This document shows, piece after piece, positions 1 through 7,400 of a DNA stretch of 15,553 bases (its first letter is position 1; the number at the start of each line of letters is the position of its first letter). This stretch comes from SIG480 sp045614365. GTDB taxonomy: Bacteria > Bacillota > Clostridia > Oscillospirales > JAAYXM01. Both the position numbers and the translations under genes were made by a program. Location: NCBI GenBank assembly GCA_045614365.1, contig JAZLCV010000182.1, positions 1 through 15,553 of the forward strand. The letters are read 5' to 3'. The notes under the pieces were generated by a model, which searched no databases, had not been told where the DNA came from, and worked only from the letters and a program-made list of their open reading frames with translations.

Positions 1-50
1 CTTGCAAAAGCCTTAACTTTATGCTAAAATATACTAGCTTGGAAAATAGC

Positions 51-70
51 TACGCCTGCATAGTTAAATG
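51..70 (+). repeat. Direct repeat copy of the tRNA-Arg 5' end
   Basis: The 20 bases at 51-70 are identical to 250-269, which cover the base before the tRNA, its 5' acceptor strand, positions 8-9 and the start of the D arm. The match stops abruptly on both sides (50 is c against a at 249; 71 is t against g at 270). The copy therefore carries the acceptor strand GCCTGCA but no matching remainder, so it cannot itself be a tRNA. Confidence 0.8.
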
Positions 71-180
71 TAAGCAAGGCAAAAACGGTTGATAACCTTT
101 TTTTCAGCCGCGACCCGTCCAAAGCAAGAAGATATGCAAACGAGTGTATCGAGCGAAGCATATCGACTATGCGACGACGG

Positions 181-225
181 CGGATAATAAACCGCTCCTA
201 AGCGGTAGGTGCATCTATATACACC
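181..225 (+). pseudogene. tRNA-Arg-like anticodon-arm fragment
   Basis: The segment closely follows the D-arm to anticodon-arm region of the tRNA at 253-327: both read ggat, then aataaacc, then the core CTCCTAA with the CCT anticodon. Here the arm folds as ACCGC (191-195), loop TCCTAA (196-201), GCGGT (202-206), a stem different from the AACCC/GGGTT of the intact gene. A following GGTG (208-211) and CACC (222-225) could be a degenerate T arm with a 10-base loop, but no acceptor 3' strand or CCA follows. A decayed or interrupted tRNA-Arg copy is the simplest reading; together with 51-70 it could be the two halves of one broken copy. Confidence 0.4.
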
Positions 226-252
226 CGAGCGAAAAATTACAATTAAATATAC

Positions 253-327
253 GCCTGCATAGTTAAATGGATATAATAAACCCCTCCTAAGGGTTAGTTA
301 CAGGTTCGATTCCTGTTGCGGGTGCCA
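253..327 (+). tRNA. tRNA-Arg (anticodon CCT)
   Basis: A full cloverleaf can be drawn by hand. The acceptor GCCTGCA (253-259) pairs with TGCGGGT (317-323), with two G-U wobbles. The D arm starts at 262. The anticodon stem AACCC (279-283) pairs with GGGTT (291-295) around the loop CTCCTAA, putting CCT at 286-288, which reads AGG codons. The T arm is ACAGG (300-304), loop TTCGATT, CCTGT (312-316). The discriminator is G324, followed by an encoded CCA (325-327). The D stem is weak (GTT against AAT), the only blemish. A terminator follows directly, so this is probably the last or only gene of its transcript. Confidence 0.9.
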
Positions 328-360
328 AAAAAACGACGTGTTGCAGCACGTCGTTTTTTT
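327..360. terminator. Bidirectional intrinsic terminator
   Basis: A 9-bp perfect stem, AACGACGTG (332-340) with CACGTCGTT (347-355), has a six-base loop. It is flanked by seven A (327-333) and seven T (354-360). The U tract therefore exists on both strands: on plus it ends the tRNA-Arg transcript, and on minus it lies just past the stop codon of the convergent AraC-type gene (384). Confidence 0.85.
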
Positions 361-383
361 GTTTGTATTGTTATGTTTATGGA

Positions 384-1253
384 TTAACCGTTTTCCTTTG
401 AAGCGAATTTTGCGTATTCTGACGGCGTTATTCTGACGCGTTGTTTAAAAAGGCGCGAAAAATACTGAACCGAATTAAAACCGAGACGTTCCGAAATCTG
501 AGTGAAATTCAATGAGGTGTTTTTTATGAGGCGCTGAGCTTCCGAAATTTTGAGATAGGTGAAATATGAAACGGGGGATTCTCCGACAAGCTCATTGCAA
601 ATACGGTTTAATTTTGAAGGGCTTATTGCACAGCCACGGCTGATATCCTCAAGGGTAAGAACCTCGTTTATATGAGCAAGCATATATTCGGTTATAATAT
701 CCAATTGCTCATAGCTGTAATTCTTGTGAGTTGTGGTAAAAGTTGTGCTGTCGGGAGCTCTGTCGGGCAGAAGAAGGCTTATGAACAGAAGCTCCAGCCG
801 GGTTTTGATCAGCTGAAGATCAAGATCCGACACGTCTTCGTTCGGAACCATTCCGCGTGCAACGTTGTTTGCGAGCGCAAAACAGCTTCTGCCATGAGTA
901 ATCAGCTCCGTAAGGAGAGACTTCTGTTTACTGTTCAGCGTGATTATGCGGTTGTAGATTGAGGCAAGGATGTTCGATTTTGCCTCAAAGCCGACAATGC
1001 ACACAGTTGCCGAGCTTGGCTGAATATCTTCATGAAAACAATTTGGTGCAAAAATTATGAGTTGGTTTTCCGAAAGGTCATACCGGGCTGAATCAACATA
1101 TACCGAATGCGTACCTTTTTCAACAAAGAAGAGCTCCGGAAAATTGTGTGCTTCTCCAAGCAAATGCCTGCCTGTAAGTACTGAATGATGCACAGAAAAT
1201 ACAGAAGTGACGGAAATGGCGGAAGGGATATTGTTTTTAATATATTTAGTCAT
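384..1253 (-). CDS. AraC-family transcriptional regulator with cupin sensor domain
   Basis: A 289-residue DNA-binding regulator of the AraC/XylS family. The N-terminal half (about residues 35-90) has the strand-rich look of the AraC-type cupin that binds a sugar or sugar acid, including ELFFVEKGTHSVYVD and LIIFAPNCFHE. The last 105 residues form the double helix-turn-helix domain: LTLEDISRGCAISPSKLNRI is the first helix-turn-helix, FTQISERLGFNSVQYFSRLF the second, ending in the usual ITPSEY. The frame could open 21 codons earlier, but the ATG at 1253 is chosen because AGGAGG lies 8 bases upstream, and the extension has no such site. Divergent from the lyase gene with a 168-bp gap, it is its most likely activator (inference). 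The ligand is unknown. Confidence 0.88.
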   Translation of the reverse strand: MTKYIKNNIPSAISVTSVFSVHHSVLTGRHLLGEAHNFPELFFVEKGTHSVYVDSARYDLSENQLIIFAPNCFHEDIQPSSATVCIVGFEAKSNILASIYNRIITLNSKQKSLLTELITHGRSCFALANNVARGMVPNEDVSDLDLQLIKTRLELLFISLLLPDRAPDSTTFTTTHKNYSYEQLDIITEYMLAHINEVLTLEDISRGCAISPSKLNRICNELVGESPVSYFTYLKISEAQRLIKNTSLNFTQISERLGFNSVQYFSRLFKQRVRITPSEYAKFASKENG

Positions 1254-1281
1254 TTGGTGCACCTCCTGTTTCCTTGAAAAA

Positions 1282-1310
1282 ATTATGCAAATTTCCCAAA
1301 AAATTGTATA
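1282..1310 (-). promoter_or_regulatory. Putative promoter of the AraC-type gene
   Basis: On the minus strand, TATACA (1305-1310) and CATAAT (1282-1287) are separated by 17 bases. The -10 matches the sigma-A consensus at 5 of 6 positions and the -35 at 4 of 6. It would start transcription near 1275, just upstream of the AGGAGG (1262-1267) and the ATG at 1253. Confidence 0.4.
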
Positions 1311-1330
1311 AAGCAAAAAGAATATAAATG

Positions 1331-1414
1331 TGGTAAAATTAAAATATCCTTAGCTTATTATATAGCAGGTTTAAAAAAATGTAAAGAAAAATTCAATTTT
1401 ATTCCGGAAAGGGG
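1331..1414 (+). promoter_or_regulatory. Putative activator-dependent promoter and RBS of the lyase gene
   Basis: The AT-rich stretch TATTATATA (1356-1364) is the best -10 candidate for the lyase gene. No good -35 lies 16-18 bases upstream; only TGGTAA at 1331-1336, with a 19-base gap, is available. A weak -35 fits an activator-dependent promoter served by the divergent AraC protein (inference). The ribosome binding site AAAGGGG (1408-1414) sits 7 bases before the ATG at 1422. No clear AraC half-site repeats were seen. Confidence 0.3.
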
Positions 1415-1421
1415 AAAACAG

Positions 1422-4400
1422 ATGAAAAGGATTTTTGCGCTTATAACAACTGTTGCACTTGTTATCGGTATGGTTCCGGTAACATATGCAAGCGGGCAGA
1501 CCGGCGGATATGAATATTTGTTTAACTTGTCTTCTCATGAGCATGCACAATCAGATGAAAGTGATATCCGCAACGGAGATTTCGAAACCGATAATATGTC
1601 AGCAACTGCGGAGTCAGCACCGTGGGGGTTTGTAAATCACAGCGGCAACTGTTCCGGGGAGATAAGCAGTACCGTGCTTAAATGGGAAATCGATGATGCT
1701 GCTTTTGAAAACGGCGCAGCAATCGGTTTTGAGCTTTCTGTGGATAAAGCAGGAAAGTACAGCCCGGTATTAAAGGGAAAGGCTTCGGGAAACGGCGTTA
1801 AGGCCAATGCGTATCTTCTGAGAAAACCGGCTGATGCAGCATTATGGTTCTATTCTTCCGATAACGAAGAAGTTTCATACGAAAGCTTTATGGTAAACGC
1901 AAAAAAGATAACCTCATATTATTGCCTTGGTGAGGTTGATTTTTATGGTGTCGATGCCGATGCATCCGTAAAGCAGAGTTTTGAGACTCTCGATATAAAA
2001 AATGCGGGCGAGTATTTTCTTGTTCTTGTTTTGTCTGGAAAGAACGAGGGTGCAGTGTCTGATGATAACATATGGACAGCAGAGCTTGTGAGCTTTGCAC
2101 TGAATGAAGTGCCGGCGAATACAGCGCATGAAAAGGAATTTGATCCCGCTGCCGCTTATAAGTTCAAAAATCCGAACGATACACTTACTGTAAGTGCTTC
2201 AGACGGGATTTTCACTGCAACCAACATTCAGGTAAGATTTTACGGATATGGTGTACCAAATGCACCTTTGGCGGTGTTTGGCGTGCAGGTTGATAAATCC
2301 GGTACATATAATATAAACTTTAAAACAGACGAAAACGCGCCGATAAACTCAGCAGCTCCGGCTGTGTATGTCATAGAGGATGACGGAACATATACAGGAA
2401 ATACGCAAGCAAGCACCTTGCTTGGCAACAATTCTCCTTTCGGGTATTTTAATTTTTCAACCCTGAAAGCATCGGATGGATATGTGGCGGTGACAAGTGA
2501 CGGAAAAAGTCAAAGTGATTTGTCATCGGTGTATCTTGACGCGGCAAAGAAATATTTAATTGTTATGTATATGGATGCAGCATCTTTTTATTTGAATGAT
2601 GTTGCGGATACCGGCGATTTGGGGAATAAAGGCTACAGCCCGGCAGAGGGAGGAGGAATAAAGACAGCTTCGGGAACAAGCCTCGGGAAAAGTAACTATC
2701 AGGTTATCCGGATTTCCGGTATTGCGTTTACCCCTGCGGCTGATGTCCCCGGAAAGGTAATCCCTGCACCCGCAATTGAATCTGCAAAACTTACGGTTGC
2801 AAAAGAACAGATTTTTGTTGGCGGAAGTGCTGAAACTGAAATATCCGTTATGGGTGAGAAGGATAAGCCGTGGTTGTATGATTATGAAACAGTGTATAAA
2901 ACATCAAACAACAATGTGTCCGTAAATTCAAACGGAACTGTAACGGCTTTGGCAAAAGGGAATACTGAGGTTTGGGCAGAGATAACGGTTGATGGAAAGA
3001 CCGTTACTACCAACAGAATTGAGATAGAAGTTCTCCCGGTGCCTGTGCTGAGTAAGCTTGTCATTTCATCAGACAAGCCACAGGTTGAAGCCGGAGTCTC
3101 GGCAAAGCTAACCGTTTCGGGAGTTCTTACGGACGGGACAATGGCTGATATGAGCCGTTATGAGGTTTTGCTTACAAGCTCCAATCCTGAAGTTGCAACC
3201 ATATCAAGTGACGGGAAGGTTGATACGTATAAGGAAGGGCTTGCCGTTATTACCGCCAGGGCAATAAATGAAGACGGCAATGAAATTATATGCAAATACA
3301 GCTTTAATGTAGGCGCGGTATCTGAGAATGTTGTTATAAATTTCATGGAAACAACGCTTAATTCGGACCTGAGCGCACCCGGCTCTCACCAAACGCCCGG
3401 ATATGAGATTGTAATGGCAGAATCGGACACAACGTATTGGAACACTTCAAACTCGAACAATACAGATTCGATAAAATTTATTTATTCAGGAGCAACCGGA
3501 CCCGTGTGGCCGGGAGCAGATGCCAACGCTAAAAGCGGAGTAACGCTTCTTGTAAACATTCCAATCGAACAGGATTACCGAATTGTTTACCGCGGGGCAA
3601 AGTGGAAGAACGGTGGCGTTTTCCATATATTTGTTGATGATCAGTATGTAGGAGACTACAATGGATTTGATGCGACCAGCGAGAAAATTGTTGATTGCGG
3701 AGAGTTTGTTTTCAACACAGTCCACCTTACGCCCGGTCCGCACAAGCTCGTGTTTAAAAAGAGTGAGCAGGTGTGCTTCCGCGGTGCGCTCTTCCTTAAT
3801 GAAATACGGTTTGAGGCCGTGGCAGAAAGCGGAACGGAATACAAAGGTTTTTCTGCTGAAATTCCCTCTGAGCTTGCTATTGGCGAGATTTTTGCAGGAG
3901 AGGCATTTGCAGAAATGTCAGACGGCTCTCTTCTTTATTTCGGTGTAAACGCACATGGAGAAGAAAATTTGGAGACAAAGGCGATTCTTGAGACCGACGC
4001 AGATAAAACCCTTGACGTATTCGTTGGAAATACAATAGGAAACAAAGGGAAGATTCCGTACAGAATAGAAGGACTCGCAGTGGGGAGTGCATCCGTTACC
4101 TACGGTATGATGATTAACGGCGAGCCGCATACGGAAACAAAGACGGTCAAGGTTGAGAAGCTTGACCTCGCATCGGTAAGGTTTTCAGAGACACAGAAAA
4201 CTCTTTTCTGCGGAGCGACTGCAGAAATCTCGGCAGAGGCTTTTCTTGAAAATGAAAGAGTGCTCGGTGAAAAAAGTGCACCGATAACATATAACTCTAT
4301 GAATGATAAGATCGTGACGGTGGACGGAAACGTTCTTACCGGCATTAAGAGCGGTAAGACGCAGATTAAAGCTTCGGCATCTTTCAACGGCATTACAGTA

Positions 4401-7400
4401 GATACATATCTTGATGTCGAGGTGGTGGATGAGGGTATTGCCGAGATAGAAATAACCTCCGGCGGAAGCGATAAGATAAGGCTTTCGGACAATTCTGCCG
4501 ACCGTTATCCGCTTTTGGTAAGCGCAAAAACAAACCTTGGAAACGACGTGGATATGTCTTCTGTTGAGATTAAAGCAGAGGCGATGACTACAGACATTGC
4601 AAAAATTGCATACGAGAGCTATCCCGATGCAAGCAGTGCTCCGGCATATTATATTGAACCGTTAAAAGAAGGCGTGGCAAAATTCAGTGTTCAAATAAAG
4701 CTTCCTTCGGAAACAATAACAAAAGAGGTTGAAATTCCCGTTGTTCCGGCAAAGACAAAGGCGACACTGTTCCCTGAGGAAAGACGAAACATCGCGATTG
4801 AGAATGTTTCAAAATACTCGTGGGCAAAGTCATCAGCTCAGACTCAGATATCAAGAGCGGATAAATATGTGGGGCTTGAAGAGCAGATATACAATCTCTT
4901 CCCATCACAGGAGATACCGAGAAGTATGACCGTCGGTGCCGAGGGAGACCCGGAAATGTATTATTGCCGTTATTGCGGTGTAGACTTGCAGTCTGAATAT
5001 GCAAACTTCCCGTGGATACACAATCCGTTGCAGAGAGCATGGAAAATACAGTGTCCGGATTGCAAACGACTTTTCCCGTCAAACGATTTTGAAAGCTTTT
5101 ATAAGCTTGGTCTTAATGAATATGGAGAATTCATTTATCAGGATGCGCTTGATGAGCATCGTAGGCTTTTTGGTGACAAAACGATAGACGAGCCGGGAAC
5201 AAAGCATAGCGAACAATGGAAAAAATACTACGGCTACGGAGTACCCGGTGGATATCTCACAAATATCCTCTACGATGATCTTGAGGATAACAAGACGATA
5301 AACTGCGGAAGAGGACTCCGTGCCGGTGAAACGGTAGAAACCTGGGGTGTTGATGATGGATACGGTTATGTGCCGTCAATGCCAGACGGAACACCGTATG
5401 GATATACCGTCGATAAAAAATTTATAACAGAGCGCCATCTGTATATCGCGGAATACGCACACAGCGCCTTGTGGAGATATCAGAACGGTGATGGCGGCGG
5501 TATGCTTACCCACGCGATAGACTCGAACGCGAACGCATATTACTATACCGGAGACATCAGATACGGAAGGACTGCAGCAGTGCTTTTAGATCGCCTTGCA
5601 GACTTTTTCCCGGATTATAATATAAAGGTTTTCGGAGATGATGTCTGGAATTCGGACGGTGGATCAAATCTCGGAAAGCGTGAGGGGCGCATATGGGAAA
5701 CCGGTCTTGTTATGAACAATGTACGCTCGTATGATAAGATTTTTGAGCTTTATGAAGACCCGTATGTTCTTTCTTTTATACAAAACAAGGCGTGTAAGTA
5801 TAAAATGCGAAGCTCAAAGCAAACTCCATCGCAGATAAGACAACATATTGAAGACAGGCTGATACGAGAAAGTCTTGAGTGTGTTCGCAGATACGAGGTT
5901 TTTGGAAACTTTGGTCCGGCACAGCAGGTGACGGCAATATGCGCAATAGTTTTGGATTCCGACGATGAAACAAAACACTGGATAGAGTATTTAAACAAGC
6001 CGGGCTGGAAAAACGTGAAGCCGCTTGCAACGGGCGGAGGAATTAATGAGATTCTGTTTTCTACGACCGATGCGGACGGTATGAGCGACGAAGCATCGGA
6101 ATACGGAACTATATGGCTTGACGGCTTGATAGATGTTTCTGAATCACTCAGCTATTATAAAGGATCTGCAGATCTGGAAAAAATAAAATTCACCAACAAC
6201 CCGAAGTATAAGCAGATGTTCTATGGCTTGCTTCCGGTATACGCGGCGAAAAGCTACTCGGCGCAGATAGGCGATTCGGGAACTACCGCAGGAAACTCAC
6301 ACTGGATGGATTCAGCCATCGCCCTTCAGGGATATATAGAAACAAAGGACCCGATTTTTGCACAGTTTATGTATATGCTGAACGGTGACAAAACGGAAGG
6401 ACTTCACTACAGTATTGACACGGAAAATCCGGAGAGTATTAAGCGCGAGGTTTCTGATATTATTGAAAAGTACGGACCTCTTGATCTTAAATCGGATATA
6501 ATGACACATTTCGGATATGCGATTCTGCGTGACGGTAAAAACTTTTCAAGCAATGTGACAACACCAACGGCAGATGATACAACAAGAAATGCGTGGCTCT
6601 ATTTCGGCGGTGCTGCAACAAGCCACGGCCACGAGGACAGCTTAAACCTCGGTATAACCGCATTCGGATTAAACTTCCTGCCGGATCTCGGATATCCGGA
6701 GAAAACCGGCGAAGATCCGAACAGAAATCAGTGGGTTTCAAACACGCTTTCGCATAACACCGTAGTCGTAAACGAGAAGATGCAGAAGGAAAATAGCGAA
6801 ATTCATGGTAAAGTAAAGCATTATGATGATACGGATAACGTTAAAGTAATAGATGTTTCAACCAAATACAGCTACGAAGATGAAAATGTTGATGAATATC
6901 GTCGTGCCGTCGTTATGATCAATGTGGATGATAAGAATTCATACTATGTTGACCTTTTCAGAATCCTGGGCGGGAGAAGCCATATTTACAGTCTTCACGC
7001 ACAAAGCAATGAGATAACGGAAACGCAAGGTCTTTCTCTTGTTCCGCAGGTTGACGAAAACGGAAAGTATGTGGGAACATATGCAGGAAAGAATAGCACC
7101 TTCGGTAACGATGAGGGCGGTTTGTACCCAATAGGATATACATGGCTTGACAATGTAGACCGCGATGAAAATCCGCAAGATAAAATAGAAGTCAATTTCA
7201 AAATAAAAGACTTCAATCGCGCTATTGCAAACTCTGACGGCCTTGGGCTTTATGTAACGATGCTCAACGGCACGAACACAGAAATGGGCGCAGATGTAAA
7301 CGTCGCAATAGCTGACGGATATCCGCCGGATAAAGCGGAAAACAAGAAGATTGACAAGCTTAAATATGTACTTGTCGAAAACGAGGGCAAAAACCTTGAT

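Larger units (their letters stand above)
1..250. other. Non-coding leader with tRNA-like fragments
   Basis: No convincing reading frame was found in either direction. The stretch holds a 20-base copy of the tRNA-Arg 5' end (51-70), a weak hairpin GGTT-GAT-AACC followed by seven T (about 88-105) that could be a terminator of something upstream, an inverted repeat GATATGC/GCATATC (131-137 and 158-164), a small hairpin GCATA-TCGAC-TATGC (158-172), and an anticodon-arm-like hairpin (191-206). It may be decayed tRNA or mobile-element debris beside a tRNA gene; nothing in it is a clear integrase or IS end. Confidence 0.4.

Noticed and set aside
88..105. GGTT-GAT-AACC plus seven T as a firm terminator
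   Set aside because: The stem is only 4 bp unless a bulged C and A-T pairs are counted; kept only as a possibility in the leader description.
672..962. Plus-strand 96-codon open frame opposite the AraC-type gene
   Set aside because: It lies wholly antisense to a clear AraC-family coding sequence, has no domain signature, and is explained as a shadow frame.
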